A stretch of 64,000 nucleotides of DNA from CAVURS01 sp963795385 (GCA_963795385.1 CAWCHK010000004.1:124001-188000); one strand, 5' to 3'; shown: positions 16,351 through 25,732, counted from the stretch's first letter. Numbers and translations are program-made. Notes: generated by a model from the sequence alone, not told the origin.

Positions 16351-17133
16351 ATGCCCCAGGCCCAGCCGGCGCCGGTGGCGCGTGTCGTCGTGGTCGTCCC
16401 GGTCCGCGACGAGGAGCGCCGAATCGGTGCGTGTCTCGACGCGATCGACCACGCCGTACGCCGCGTGCACGCGCACCCGCTGCGGCACGGGGCCGACAGC
16501 ACGTGGCCGGTCCCGGACGTGCGCGTCGTCGTCGTCCTCGACGCCTGCACGGATCGCACCGCGGCGATCGTGGCGACGCACCCGGGAGTGGTCACGGTCG
16601 CGAGCGGCGCGGCGAGGGTCGGTGCGGCCCGGGCCCGAGGGGTGGCCCACGCCCTGCGGCTGGACCGGCATCCGGCGGAGCAGGTCTGGATCGCCAACAC
16701 CGACGCGGACTCCCGCGTCCCGCCGGACTGGCTCACCCACCAGCTGGACTGCGCCCACGACGGCGCCGACGTGTTCTGCGGGCTCGTGAACCCCGACATC
16801 GGGGAGTGCGGACCGGCGGTCTACAGCGCCTGGGCATCGGCCTACCAGCATCGCGACGGGCACCCGCACGTCCACGGTGCGAACCTGGGGATCCGGGCCA
16901 GCGCGTACGCGCGGTGCGGAGGGTTCGAGCCCTCGGCGAGCGCCCACGAGGACGTGCGGCTGGTCCGGGCGGCCCGGACTCGCGGGCTGAGCGTCCGGTC
17001 ATCGTCGCTGGCGGCGGTGACGACGAGCGGCCGGGTCGAGGGCCGGGTCGGGGCCGAGGGCTTCGCGGACTACCTGCGCGCTCGCACCGCCGCACCCCAG
17101 CCGGACACTGCGCGACCCCTCCTCGCCACCTGA
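16351..17133 (+). CDS. Family 2 glycosyltransferase
   Basis: A 260-residue GT-A enzyme. The nucleotide-sugar site begins VVVVVPVRDEERRIGACLDAI near residue 12 and continues with VVVVLDACTDRTA; the metal-binding DXD-like motif is IANTDADSRVP. HGANLGIRASAYARCGGF and SAHEDVRLVRAA resemble the acceptor-side signatures of the family. There are no membrane helices. It starts 9 nt after the catalase stop with no clear ribosome site. Donor and acceptor are unknown. Confidence 0.85.
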   Translation: MPQAQPAPVARVVVVVPVRDEERRIGACLDAIDHAVRRVHAHPLRHGADSTWPVPDVRVVVVLDACTDRTAAIVATHPGVVTVASGAARVGAARARGVAHALRLDRHPAEQVWIANTDADSRVPPDWLTHQLDCAHDGADVFCGLVNPDIGECGPAVYSAWASAYQHRDGHPHVHGANLGIRASAYARCGGFEPSASAHEDVRLVRAARTRGLSVRSSSLAAVTTSGRVEGRVGAEGFADYLRARTAAPQPDTARPLLAT

Positions 17134-17141
17134 CCGGCGCC

Positions 17142-20100
17142 TCAGGATCGGCGGCGACGAGCCCCGACTCGGGTCAGCAGCAGCCCGGCGAAGAGCGCGA
17201 GGAGGCCGCCCGCCAGCAGCTTCGGCACCCCTGGGGCCCCGGTGAACGGCAGGGCCGAACCCTCGCTGACGGTGCGCGGGTCGGCCACCACCACGGCGGC
17301 GGCCCGGGCGGCCAGCACCTGGGCCGTGCAGTTGCAGTCGGCCGCGACCGTCGCGACGTTGTGGACGCCGCCAGCGGTGGCATCGGCCGTAGTGATCACG
17401 TAGGGCCGGTCGGCCGCGCAGCTGGTGGAGGCTCCGGGCGCCAAGGTTGTCGCCTGGCAAGTGATGTGACCCGCCTTGGTGTCGGTGACTGCGACGTCGG
17501 TGAGGGTCACCAGGCCGATGTTGGCGACGGTGAAGGTCCAGGCGATGGTGTCGCCCACGCCGATCCGCCCGTCGGCGTTGAGGTCGGTCGGCCGTCCGCG
17601 CTTGGTCAGGCTCAAGGCCACGACCTGGTCGAGTGCGGTGTCGGTGGTCGAGGAGTTCGAGGTCACCGGGTCGCCGAGCAGGTCGGCGCCCGTGGCCGTG
17701 GCGGTGTTGGACAGCACGCCCGCGTCCACGTCGGCCTGGGTGACCGAGCGGGTCGTGTCGGCCGCGCAGGTCATCGAGGCCCCCGGCGCCAGCGAGGTGG
17801 ACGGGCAGGTCACCGAGCCCGCGGTCGGGTCGCCGACGTCGAGCCCGGTCAGGCTGCGAGTGCCCGTGTTGGTCAGCGTGAAGGTCCAGGTGACCGTGTC
17901 GCCGACGCCGCGGTGGCCGTCGCCGCTGGTGTCGGCGATCGCGGCGTGCTTCACCAGCAGCAGGGTCGAGGTGGCGTCGACCGGAGTGCTCAGGCTGGCC
18001 GCTGCAGAGTCGACCGTCGCTCCGACCGGGTCCAGGGCGTGGGCGGTCGCCGTGTTGTCCACGTGTCCGGCGTCGACGTCCGCCTGGGTGATCGTGTACG
18101 GCGTGGTCGCCGTACAGGTGAGGTCATGCCCCGGCGCCAGAGCCGTTGCGGGACAGGTCATGGCGCCGGCCAAGGCATCGGTGATGCTGACCGAGTGCAG
18201 CGTCACGTGCCCGCTGTTGTGCGCCAGCACGGAGTAGGTGATCGTGTCGCCGAGGTCGGTGCGGCCGTCGTGGTCGACGTCCGTGACCGTGGCCTGCTTG
18301 GTGGCCGTCAGCCCGCTGCCCTGGACGACCGGGGTGTCCGTGCTCGACGGCCCGGAGGCTACGGGTCCCGAGCTCGGGTCGACCGCCGAGGCGCTCGCCG
18401 TGTTCGAGACGACACCGGCGTCGACGTCGTCCTGGTCGATGACGTGGTCCGCGGCCGTGCAGGTGGTCTGCTCACCCGGCGCGAGCGTCCCCGTCGGGCA
18501 GGTCACCGTCCCGGCCGTCGGGTCGACGACTGCGAGCGAGGTCAGCGTGACGTTGCCGGTGTTCGCGACCAGGAACGTCCAGGTGACCGTGTCGCCGAGG
18601 TCGATCAGGAAGTCGCCGTCGGCGTCCATCACCGCGGCCGACTTGGTGAGGCTCAGGACCGGCGCGGCCGGCAGGGGTACGTCGGCGGTCGACGGGGGAG
18701 ACGTCACGGTCGATCCGCCCGGTGTCCGGCCGGACGCCGTCGCCGTGTTCGTGACGACGCCGGCGTCCAGATCCGCCTGCGTGATCGGGTACGACGCGGT
18801 GCACGTCGTGGTGGCCCCCGAGGCCAGCGGGGCGACCGGGCAGGTGACGGCGGAGAGCCCGGCCTGCGGGTCGTCGACGGTGACCGGGCTGAGCGAGACG
18901 CTGCCGGTGTTCGTCACCGCGAAGCTGTAGGTCACGTCGTCGCCCACGTCGAGCATCCCGTTGCCGTTCGTGTCGGTCGTGACGCCACTCTTGACCAGCG
19001 CCACTCCTGCGGTCTGGTCCAGGGCCTGCGACGCACTCGAGGGGGCGGACGTGATCGGTGCGGCACCCGCCGGCGGTGTGCCGGAGGCCGTCGCCGTGTT
19101 GACCAGGGGGCTGTTGTCGACGTCGGCCTGCGTCACGGTGTAGGTCGCCGTGCAGGTCTCGGCGGCACCGGCCGCGAGCGTGGTCGACGGGCAGGTCACG
19201 GTCGCCTTGCTGTCGTCGACGCCTACCGATGTCAGGGTCGTCGAGCCGGTGTTGGTGACGTCGAAGGCGTAGTCGATCTGATCGCCCGCAGCCAGTCGCC
19301 CGTCACCGTCCACGTCCGTGGTGCCGGCGATCGACTTGGCCATGTCGATGCCGGGGATGTCGACCGTGCTGGTCGTCGTGTTCGAGGTCGCCGACAGGAC
19401 CGTGGGGGAGGGGTTCCACAGATACGTCCCCTGGGCGGTGTTGTCGATCGTGGTTCCCACGGTCGCAGAGGGGTCGACCTTCACGTCGAACGTCATGGCC
19501 GCAGAGACGTTGCGGGCGATGTTGCCGCCCGTCGTACTCGTGGCAGCGTTGCCGACCCGGCCGGTCACGGTGCCTGCGGACACCTCGCCCGTGTCGCCGT
19601 CGGTGGCGTCGGTGACGGCAGCTCCGGACACGACGAGCGAACCGGGGACGTAGGTGGTGTTGGCCGGGATCGGGTCGGTCAGCACCGAGTTGTTGGCGTC
19701 GTCGCCACCGGCGTTCGTCGCGGTCACGGTGTACCGCAGTGTGTCTCCCGGGCGAGTGAGACCGCCGCCGCCGGGGCTGATGTTGGCGACCGACTTGGTC
19801 ACCGACAGGCAGGGTGAGTTGGAGAACTCGATGTCGTCGAGGAAGTTGCCGAAGGTCTGGTTGCCGTTGACCGAGGAGACGGCCTGGAAGGCGAACCGGG
19901 TCGTCGTCTGGCCCGCCGGCACGACGTAGCTGCCGGTCGAGTTGCCCCAGGCGTTCGGGCCGTCGCTGATGTTGCCACCCTGCTGGGTCTGCGCTGCCGG
20001 AGAGCCGATCATCACCCGCATGACGTCCTGGCCGTTGGCGACACCGACGTAGCGGGCGCGGTGCCACAGCGACCAGTGCATGACCTGACCCGGCACCGTC

Positions 20101-20495
20101 GCGAGGTCCTGGTAGAGGGTCGAGGCCTGGGTGGCGTTGAGCTCGACCCATTGCTGTCCCGACTGGGCGCTGATCGCCAGGCCGCCGTTGGCGCCCTGGA
20201 CGTTGCCGCCGTTGGCCCAGTACTCGATCTGGGTGTCGCTGGCCGTCGTCTTCCACGCCGCCGCCGGGTTGGTGTCGGAGATGTTCGAGCCAGCACCGGG
20301 AGCCACGACCGGCGCCTCGAAGTCACCGTTGCCGAGGGCGATCGACGTGGGGCAGGCGGTCTGCGCGGCAATCGCGGGCTCGGTGGCGACGACGAGGGTC
20401 GAGACGCCCACGACGGCCGAGCCCGCTGCGACCAGCAATGCCAGGGGAGCCGCAATGACTCGCGACCGGGCGTGGCCGCTACGCCGGCTACGCAC
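17142..20495 (-). CDS. LPxTG-anchored surface protein with tandem DUF11/DUF7507-like repeats
   Basis: A 1117-residue secreted protein. Residues 1-43 form a signal peptide. A region of about 180 residues (WAQ-type sequence with QQWVELNATQAST) looks like a jelly-roll binding domain. A DUF11-like segment follows (LTRPGDTLRYTVTATNAG). Six repeats of about 115 residues come next, each with a DxDxDG-type loop (for example DTNGNGMLDVGDDVTYSF) that may bind calcium. The C-terminus is a sorting signal: LPFTG, a hydrophobic helix and RRRR. A sortase is expected to attach it to the wall. The GTG at 20495 lacks a clear ribosome site. It converges on the glycosyltransferase. Adhesion or a structural stalk is the likely role, by analogy only. 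Confidence 0.88.
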   Translation of the reverse strand: MRSRRSGHARSRVIAAPLALLVAAGSAVVGVSTLVVATEPAIAAQTACPTSIALGNGDFEAPVVAPGAGSNISDTNPAAAWKTTASDTQIEYWANGGNVQGANGGLAISAQSGQQWVELNATQASTLYQDLATVPGQVMHWSLWHRARYVGVANGQDVMRVMIGSPAAQTQQGGNISDGPNAWGNSTGSYVVPAGQTTTRFAFQAVSSVNGNQTFGNFLDDIEFSNSPCLSVTKSVANISPGGGGLTRPGDTLRYTVTATNAGGDDANNSVLTDPIPANTTYVPGSLVVSGAAVTDATDGDTGEVSAGTVTGRVGNAATSTTGGNIARNVSAAMTFDVKVDPSATVGTTIDNTAQGTYLWNPSPTVLSATSNTTTSTVDIPGIDMAKSIAGTTDVDGDGRLAAGDQIDYAFDVTNTGSTTLTSVGVDDSKATVTCPSTTLAAGAAETCTATYTVTQADVDNSPLVNTATASGTPPAGAAPITSAPSSASQALDQTAGVALVKSGVTTDTNGNGMLDVGDDVTYSFAVTNTGSVSLSPVTVDDPQAGLSAVTCPVAPLASGATTTCTASYPITQADLDAGVVTNTATASGRTPGGSTVTSPPSTADVPLPAAPVLSLTKSAAVMDADGDFLIDLGDTVTWTFLVANTGNVTLTSLAVVDPTAGTVTCPTGTLAPGEQTTCTAADHVIDQDDVDAGVVSNTASASAVDPSSGPVASGPSSTDTPVVQGSGLTATKQATVTDVDHDGRTDLGDTITYSVLAHNSGHVTLHSVSITDALAGAMTCPATALAPGHDLTCTATTPYTITQADVDAGHVDNTATAHALDPVGATVDSAAASLSTPVDATSTLLLVKHAAIADTSGDGHRGVGDTVTWTFTLTNTGTRSLTGLDVGDPTAGSVTCPSTSLAPGASMTCAADTTRSVTQADVDAGVLSNTATATGADLLGDPVTSNSSTTDTALDQVVALSLTKRGRPTDLNADGRIGVGDTIAWTFTVANIGLVTLTDVAVTDTKAGHITCQATTLAPGASTSCAADRPYVITTADATAGGVHNVATVAADCNCTAQVLAARAAAVVVADPRTVSEGSALPFTGAPGVPKLLAGGLLALFAGLLLTRVGARRRRS
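17270..19370 (-). repeat. Six about 345-bp repeats encoding surface-protein domains
   Basis: Six in-frame repeats of about 115 codons. Each contains a GD-[TD]-[VI] segment, a CP...L[AS][PSA]G...TC pair of cysteines, TQADVDAG and a VNTATA-like block. They are diverged at DNA level, so this is an old duplication and not a recent expansion. Confidence 0.8.
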
Positions 20496-20665
20496 GCGCT
20501 GCGGGGTCGCTCGACGTCCTGACGGTTGGCGTCCTGGGCACGAACCTCACACTCCCGAGCTCATCCCCCGCGCGCTGGGAATCATGCCCCACCCCTAGGG
20601 GCGCTACGACGCAGTTGGCCGAATCCGGTTGCTCAAAGGACCCATTCCGGCGGTTTTGCCCGCGC

Positions 20666-20851
20666 TCAGCGCTGCTTGCGACGGGTCCAGTCCGTGCCGT
20701 TCCACCAGCGGACGCTGCCGTCGGGGTGCGGGTACCAACCCGCGGTGGAGTCCGGGGGAGGTGGGGCGGGCTGGGCGTGGTCGTCCGCCGCCGCGTCGGT
20801 CGGCCGCGTCGAGCCCTGCTGCTCGGGTGGCTGCTTGCGATGGTGTCCCAC
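20666..20851 (-). CDS. Small DUF2510-domain protein
   Basis: A 61-residue protein ending in GWYPHPDGSVRWWNGTDWT, which matches the short Trp-rich DUF2510 motif common in actinobacterial membrane proteins. The first 35 residues are hydrophilic with a Pro-rich run; there is no membrane helix, which is unusual because the motif is normally attached to one. It may be a remnant of a longer gene or a free domain. The GTG start at 20851 has no strong ribosome site. Confidence 0.6.
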   Translation of the reverse strand: MGHHRKQPPEQQGSTRPTDAAADDHAQPAPPPPDSTAGWYPHPDGSVRWWNGTDWTRRKQR

Positions 20852-21156
20852 CCGTTCGAAGTTACGCGCGCTGCCGGGCGGCCCCGGGCGATCGTCCCCG
20901 CGGTCGCTCGGATGGTCGACGGACGGACCCGGTGCGCAGTCGGCCGACTACCAGCAGTGTTCTGGCCGATATGGGCGCCCGACGCGCCGAGGACTGGCCA
21001 GCGGGGACCGGAGGCTACAGGCTGTGGGTGCGTGCCCGGCCGCTTCACCCGCCGGCCTGCCCATCCCCCCCGGGCAGGCAGTGGCGTACCCCGGTGAGCG
21101 GTCGGGTACGCGCCGAGCGGGCGGTACGGTCCCGGATCACCCCGCCGGACCACGGG
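20852..21156. other. Gap of 305 bp with no gene seen
   Basis: Open frames exist on both strands, but none has a ribosome site or a recognisable protein. It probably holds the promoter for the DUF2510 gene. I see no repeat or clear hairpin. Confidence 0.5.
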
Positions 21157-21546
21157 TCACGGGCGCCGGAGCCGCACGGACGCGGTGCGGACGGAGAGCT
21201 GGTGCCGGGTGAACGTGACGGCGCCGCGCGCGCCGATCTCGAGTGAGTAGACGCCGCCGCCACGCGGCACGCCCGTCATGGACCACGTCCAGGTGCACGT
21301 CCTACCGTTCGCGCTCCCGACCGCCCGCCCCAGGGCGGTGAACCCGACCAGGCGACCGTCCTCGAAGAGCAGGACCTGGGTGAACGGCCCGATGTCCTGG
21401 AAGCCATCCCGTCCCACGCAGTCGTGGCGGGCGGTCTCCGGGTCGGTCAGCGTGACCGCGCCTCCCGCGGGCATCGTTGACATCGACCGGGACGCTCCCG
21501 CAGCGTGACCGATGGCGAACGCGAGCACCACGACCGCCGACGCCAC
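21157..21546 (-). CDS. Small exported or membrane-anchored protein, unknown
   Basis: A 129-residue protein with a hydrophobic N-terminal segment (ASAVVVLAFAIGHAAG) and a short extracellular part with two Cys (RHDCVGRD and GRTCTWTW). The hydrophobic run continues upstream of the GTG at 21546 (HGIALLV), but no start codon is available there before a stop, so the real start is uncertain. It follows the next secreted gene by 28 nt on the same strand. No family recognised. Confidence 0.55.
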   Translation of the reverse strand: MASAVVVLAFAIGHAAGASRSMSTMPAGGAVTLTDPETARHDCVGRDGFQDIGPFTQVLLFEDGRLVGFTALGRAVGSANGRTCTWTWSMTGVPRGGGVYSLEIGARGAVTFTRHQLSVRTASVRLRRP

Positions 21547-21574
21547 GACGAGGAGAGCGATGCCGTGGACCCGG

Positions 21575-22093
21575 TCAGCGCCCTCCGGTCAAGGGGAGCC
21601 GGTAGCCGGCACACAGGGTGCCGGACACGGTCTCGGTGAAGGCGCCGGTGGTGAGGTTCTCGGTGCCGGCGAAGGTGAGCCGGCCGGACGCGCCGCGCAG
21701 CGGACCGGTCCCCGTGACCGAGGTCGAGGTGGCGACGAAGGTCCCGGCGGCGAGGTCGACGCTGCCCTGGACGGCCGCCGTCAGCGTCCCCGGCCCGAAG
21801 CGCGGCGTGAAGACGATCGGGCCGGTGAAGGCCAGCTCGGTCCCGACCGGCGGCCCAGAGGGCGTGAACGTCGCCGCCGTCGTCCCGACCGGGACGCCGA
21901 GGACGCTCAGGGTCGCCACCGTGTGCAGGTTGCCCTGGGCGTCCATGCCCTGGTCCTGACCCGTCCCCGTCAGGTGGACCGGTGCACAGACCCTTGCGCT
22001 CCCCGCCTCGGCGGGTGCGGCGCCCACCACCACCCCGACCGCGGAAAGGGTTGCCACCAGGATGATTCCGGCGACTCTCGTGGCTCCGCGCAT
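21575..22093 (-). CDS. Secreted beta-barrel-like protein, unknown
   Basis: A 172-residue protein with a signal peptide (cleavage near APAEAGS) and GGAGG upstream of the ATG at 22093. The mature part has repeated beta-type segments, including GPLRGASGRLTFAGTENL and GAFTETVSGTLC. They resemble the allene-oxide-cyclase-like barrel seen in secreted actinobacterial proteins; this is a weak visual match. Two cysteines could pair. It is probably co-transcribed with the small gene at 21157-21546. Confidence 0.7.
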   Translation of the reverse strand: MRGATRVAGIILVATLSAVGVVVGAAPAEAGSARVCAPVHLTGTGQDQGMDAQGNLHTVATLSVLGVPVGTTAATFTPSGPPVGTELAFTGPIVFTPRFGPGTLTAAVQGSVDLAAGTFVATSTSVTGTGPLRGASGRLTFAGTENLTTGAFTETVSGTLCAGYRLPLTGGR

Positions 22094-22255
22094 GATGATC
22101 GACCTCCGCGCTGCGACTGTCCCGTGCCGCCGAGACTAGCCCCGGAGGTAATGGTGACACCAGGCCTCGCCCTGGCCGACTCGACTGCGGCGAGGAGTGG
22201 CGCGCAGGCCATGGGGGACGGGGGGGTTTGCGTCTGGTGCGAGTGATCGTCGGCC

Positions 22256-22441
22256 TCAGGACGTGCTGAGCGACTCGTCGTACGCGGCCGTCATGGCGCC
22301 ACCGGCGTCACCGGCGTTCACGCCGCCGGTGGGCTGGATCAACAGCGCGTAGACCTCACCAGCCGCGATCGGGGCGGTCGGTTCGCTCGCGCCGGTGCAA
22401 CTCTGCGTCGCGCCCGACGTGCAGTTGCACCGTTGCGCCAC
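22256..22441 (-). CDS. Doubtful small protein downstream of the MFS gene
   Basis: A 61-residue frame starting at GTG 22441, 29 nt after the MFS stop on the same strand. The N-terminus is Cys-rich (MAQRCNCTSGATQSC) and the rest is a short globular-looking stretch. There is no good ribosome site and no family. The rest of the 22094-22470 gap shows nothing. It may be a remnant. Confidence 0.3.
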   Translation of the reverse strand: MAQRCNCTSGATQSCTGASEPTAPIAAGEVYALLIQPTGGVNAGDAGGAMTAAYDESLSTS

Positions 22442-22470
22442 ATCCCGCGAGGTACGCCCGGACGGCCCGC

Positions 22471-24027
22471 TCAGGCGGCGGGGATGCCCTCGGTGGGCAG
22501 GTCGCCCTTCTGGGCGTTGACGACCAGCGCCGCGACCACCAGGCCCGCCAGCAGCAGCATGGCGCCCCAGAAGAACGACACGCGGTAGCCGTGCAGCAGG
22601 GCGAACGGCGCCAGCCGCTGTGCGTCGGCGGGCACCCGCACGTGGTCGGCGAGGTAGCCCGTGACGGCTCCGGCGAACAGCGTGTTCAGCAGCGCAGTGC
22701 CGAGCGAGCCGCCGATCTGCTGGGAGGTGTTGAGGACCGCGCTCGCGACGCCGGCGTCATGGCTGCCGACGCCCACCAGAGCCGTACTCGAGGCCGGGAT
22801 GAACACACCCGCCAGGCCGATGCTCAACAGCAGCTCGGCCGGCAGGACGTGCGTCGTGTACGACGAGGTCTGGCTGATCTGGGTGAGCCACAGCATGCCG
22901 ACGACGGCCATGGCCAGCCCCACCATCAGCAACGGCTTGGGGCCGACGCGTGGCATCAGCTGTGCCACCACGCCTGCGGTGACGATGATCCCGCCGCTGA
23001 ACGGCAGGAAGGCGAACCCGGACTTCAGCGGGCTGTAGCCCAGGTTGATCTGGAAGTAGTAGGTGAGGAACAGGAACATCGCGAACAGGCCGGCGCCCAC
23101 CAGAAGGAACACGAGGTACGAGCCGCCGCGGTTGCGGTCCAGGACGATTCGCAACGGCAGCAACGGGTTCGGCGATCGCATCTCCCAGACGACGAAGGCC
23201 ACGAGCAGCACGACGGCGAGCAGCAGGAAGAAGATCGTCGTCGAGTGGGTCCAGCCCAGCACCGAGGTGTCGTTCGGGTTGCTCGGGTTCTTGGCCTTGG
23301 CCGCCTCGGTGAAGCCGTAGACGAGCGAGACGAGGCCCAGCGTTGCCATCAGCACGCCCGGGACGTCGTAGCGGGTGTTGCCCGACGCCTTGCTCTCGTG
23401 CACCAGCGGCACGGCGGCGCCGGCGACGATCAGGGCGACCGGGACGTTGACGCCGAGACACCAGCGCCACGAGGCGTACTCGGTCAGGACGCCTCCTACG
23501 ATCAGCCCGATCGCGGCACCGCCGCCGGCCAGTGCACCGAAGACGCCGAACGCCTTGGCCCGCTCCTTCGGTTCGGTGAACATCACCGTCACCATCGAGA
23601 GCGCGGCCGGCGCCATCAGGGCGGCGAAGGCTCCCTGGAGCCCGCGGGCGGCGAACAGCAGGTTCTGGGTGGAAGCGATGCCGCCGAGCGCTGAGGCCCC
23701 GGCGAAGCCGAGCAACCCGATGATGAAGGTGCGCTTGCGGCCGGTGTAGTCGGCGATCCGCCCGCCGAGCAGCAGCAGCCCACCGAACGCCAGCGTGTAC
23801 GCCGTGACGACCCACTGCCGGTTCGCGTTGGTGATGCCCAGGTCCTTCTGCGCGCTCGGCAGCGCGATGTTCACGATCGAGCCGTCGAGCACGATCATCA
23901 GCTGCGCGGCGGCCAGGACGGCGAGGGCCCACCAGCGACGCGGGTCCGGGGCCAGCGTCGGCGACGAGGCCGGAGCGGGCGCTGCGCTCGGAGCGGGGTC
24001 GACGTCGTCTGCGGGAGATGTGGGCAC
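22471..24027 (-). CDS. MFS drug exporter, DHA2 (14-helix) family
   Basis: A 518-residue proton-driven exporter of the EmrB/QacA type. The first helix carries LMIVLDGSIVNIALPSAQKDL, the typical motif of this family (IVLDxTIVNVALP), followed by RQWVVTAYTLAFGGLLLLGG and the loop motif GRIADYTGRKR. About 14 helices are predicted. A 33-residue Ala/Pro-rich tail precedes helix 1. The GTG at 24027 is only 37 nt from the GTG of the divergent phosphatase, and an inverted repeat lies between them. Substrate unknown; no TetR or MarR regulator is adjacent. Confidence 0.92.
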   Translation of the reverse strand: MPTSPADDVDPAPSAAPAPASSPTLAPDPRRWWALAVLAAAQLMIVLDGSIVNIALPSAQKDLGITNANRQWVVTAYTLAFGGLLLLGGRIADYTGRKRTFIIGLLGFAGASALGGIASTQNLLFAARGLQGAFAALMAPAALSMVTVMFTEPKERAKAFGVFGALAGGGAAIGLIVGGVLTEYASWRWCLGVNVPVALIVAGAAVPLVHESKASGNTRYDVPGVLMATLGLVSLVYGFTEAAKAKNPSNPNDTSVLGWTHSTTIFFLLLAVVLLVAFVVWEMRSPNPLLPLRIVLDRNRGGSYLVFLLVGAGLFAMFLFLTYYFQINLGYSPLKSGFAFLPFSGGIIVTAGVVAQLMPRVGPKPLLMVGLAMAVVGMLWLTQISQTSSYTTHVLPAELLLSIGLAGVFIPASSTALVGVGSHDAGVASAVLNTSQQIGGSLGTALLNTLFAGAVTGYLADHVRVPADAQRLAPFALLHGYRVSFFWGAMLLLAGLVVAALVVNAQKGDLPTEGIPAA

Positions 24028-24030
24028 GGC

Positions 24031-24056
24031 AGCATGCTACGCAGGCGTGGCATGCT
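24031..24056. promoter_or_regulatory. Inverted repeat in the MFS/phoD-like divergent gap
   Basis: AGCATGC (24031-24037) and GCATGCT (24050-24056) are perfect 7-bp arms 12 nt apart. They fill most of a 37-nt gap between divergent GTG starts and could be an operator that controls both genes. Confidence 0.5.
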
Positions 24057-24064
24057 TCCTGCCC

Positions 24065-25732
24065 GTGCCGGTCGATGAGCAGGGCAGAGTCCGGCTGGTC
24101 CTCGGGCCGCTCCTTCGCTACGTCGGCACGACCACCGCGACCGTCTGGGTCGAGACGGACGGCGCAGCGGTCGTCGAGATCGCCGGGCACGGGGCCGAGA
24201 CCTTCCAGGTGCACGGGCATCACTACGCGCTGGTCCTGGTCGAGGGACTCACGCCCGGGACGGTCACGCCGTACGACGTCCGGCTGAACGGCGAGCGGGT
24301 CTGGCCCCCGGCGGACGGCCGGCCCCCGAGCGCGATCCACACCCGCGAGGGCGAGCGATCGGCGCGGCTGGTCTTCGGCTCCTGCCGGGTCGTCGCGCCG
24401 GCCACGCTGCCGTTCACGTTGCCGCCGTCCGAGCATCCGGACGGGTTGGGCGTCGATGCCCTCTGGGCCTACGCGCTACGACTGCAGTCCCGCGCCGCGG
24501 TCTGGCCGGACGGACTCGTGCTGCTGGGCGACCAGGTCTACGTCGACGAGGTCTCGCCGGAGACGCTGGAGTTCATCCGCTCGCGGCGCGACATCAACGA
24601 GCCGCCGGGGGACAAGGTCGCCGACTTCGAGGAGTACACGCGGCTCTACCAGGAGTCGTGGTCCGACCCGGAGATCCGCTGGCTGCTCTCCACCGTGCCG
24701 TCGACGATGATCTTCGACGACCACGAGGTCCAGGACGACTGGAACATCTCGCAGGCGTGGGTCGAGGAGATCCGCACCCGGCCGTGGTGGGACCGGCGGA
24801 TCACAGCGGCCTTCGCCGCCTACTGGATCTACCAGCACTGGGGGAACCTCGCGCCAACCGAGCTGGCCGAGCAGGGCGATCCCCGCCGGCTGTTCGGCGC
24901 GGGCGATGCCGGACCCGCGTTGACCGAACGAGCCCGCCAGTGGGACCGGGAGTCCGCGTCGAGCCGCTGGGCGTACCACCGCGACTTCGGCCGAACCCGG
25001 CTGCTCGTCGTCGACTCGCGGGCGGCGCGCGTGCTGACCGACGGGCGGCGCGACATGGTGGACGCGGGGGAGTGGGACTGGATCGGCGAGCACGCCCGCG
25101 GCTCCTTCGACCATCTCGTCGTCGTCAGCACCCTGCCCGTGTTCCTGCCGCACGGCATCCATCACCTCGAGGCGTGGAGCGAGGCCGTCTGCGCGGGCCG
25201 GTGGGGGCGGCTGGCCGCGCGGGCGGGTGAGCGGCTGCGGCGCGCGGCGGATCTCGAGCACTGGGCTGCGTTCGAGCGGTCCTTCGGCCAGCTGACCGAC
25301 CTTTTGCGCGAGGTCGTGGGCGGCGCGGGGGGCGAGCCGCCGGCCAGCGTCATCATCCTCGGCGGCGACGTGCACACGACGTACGTCGCGGAGGTCGACC
25401 TCGGCGTGCCGTCCCGCAGCCGGGTGTTCCAGGTCGTCTGCTCGCCCTTCCGCAACCAGATGGTGGCGCATCAACGCCGGATCGTCGCTGCTGCCGGATC
25501 GCGTTTGTCGGCAAGGGTTTTCGCCCGGCTGGCCGGATGGGCGGGGGTCCGGCCGCTGGACGTCGCCTGGACCTTCTCGCTCGGCCGCTCGTACGACAAC
25601 TCGATCGGCGAGCTGGTCCTCGACGGCCCGGCGGCGGCGGTGGACCTCTACCGCTCGACCCTGGCCGCCGGTGGCACCCTGGAGCGGATCGGGTCCGTCA
25701 GGCTGGCGTCGGCCCCCACCGACGACGCCTGA
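24065..25732 (+). CDS. PhoD-like metallophosphatase
   Basis: A 555-residue alkaline-phosphatase-D-type enzyme. An N-terminal fibronectin-like domain (about 1-95) precedes the metallophosphoesterase domain with LGDQVYVDE near residue 155, FDDHEVQDDW near 220, and GGDVHTTYV near 435. These supply the metal ligands of the family. No signal peptide is visible, whereas classical PhoD is exported by Tat, so this member may act in the cytoplasm. I chose the GTG at 24065; the frame continues upstream and another GTG lies at 24047. Substrate unknown. Confidence 0.85.
   Translation: MPVDEQGRVRLVLGPLLRYVGTTTATVWVETDGAAVVEIAGHGAETFQVHGHHYALVLVEGLTPGTVTPYDVRLNGERVWPPADGRPPSAIHTREGERSARLVFGSCRVVAPATLPFTLPPSEHPDGLGVDALWAYALRLQSRAAVWPDGLVLLGDQVYVDEVSPETLEFIRSRRDINEPPGDKVADFEEYTRLYQESWSDPEIRWLLSTVPSTMIFDDHEVQDDWNISQAWVEEIRTRPWWDRRITAAFAAYWIYQHWGNLAPTELAEQGDPRRLFGAGDAGPALTERARQWDRESASSRWAYHRDFGRTRLLVVDSRAARVLTDGRRDMVDAGEWDWIGEHARGSFDHLVVVSTLPVFLPHGIHHLEAWSEAVCAGRWGRLAARAGERLRRAADLEHWAAFERSFGQLTDLLREVVGGAGGEPPASVIILGGDVHTTYVAEVDLGVPSRSRVFQVVCSPFRNQMVAHQRRIVAAAGSRLSARVFARLAGWAGVRPLDVAWTFSLGRSYDNSIGELVLDGPAAAVDLYRSTLAAGGTLERIGSVRLASAPTDDA

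Noticed and set aside
16431..19817. Long plus-strand open frame (over 1100 codons) opposite the LPxTG gene
   Set aside because: It overlaps the glycosyltransferase in another frame and then runs antisense to a clear signal-peptide/LPxTG protein. Its translation is Arg/Gly-rich without any motif, as expected for a GC-rich shadow frame.
22256..22441. Firm gene call for the 61-residue frame
   Set aside because: Kept only as a low-confidence entry; it lacks a ribosome site and a recognisable family.
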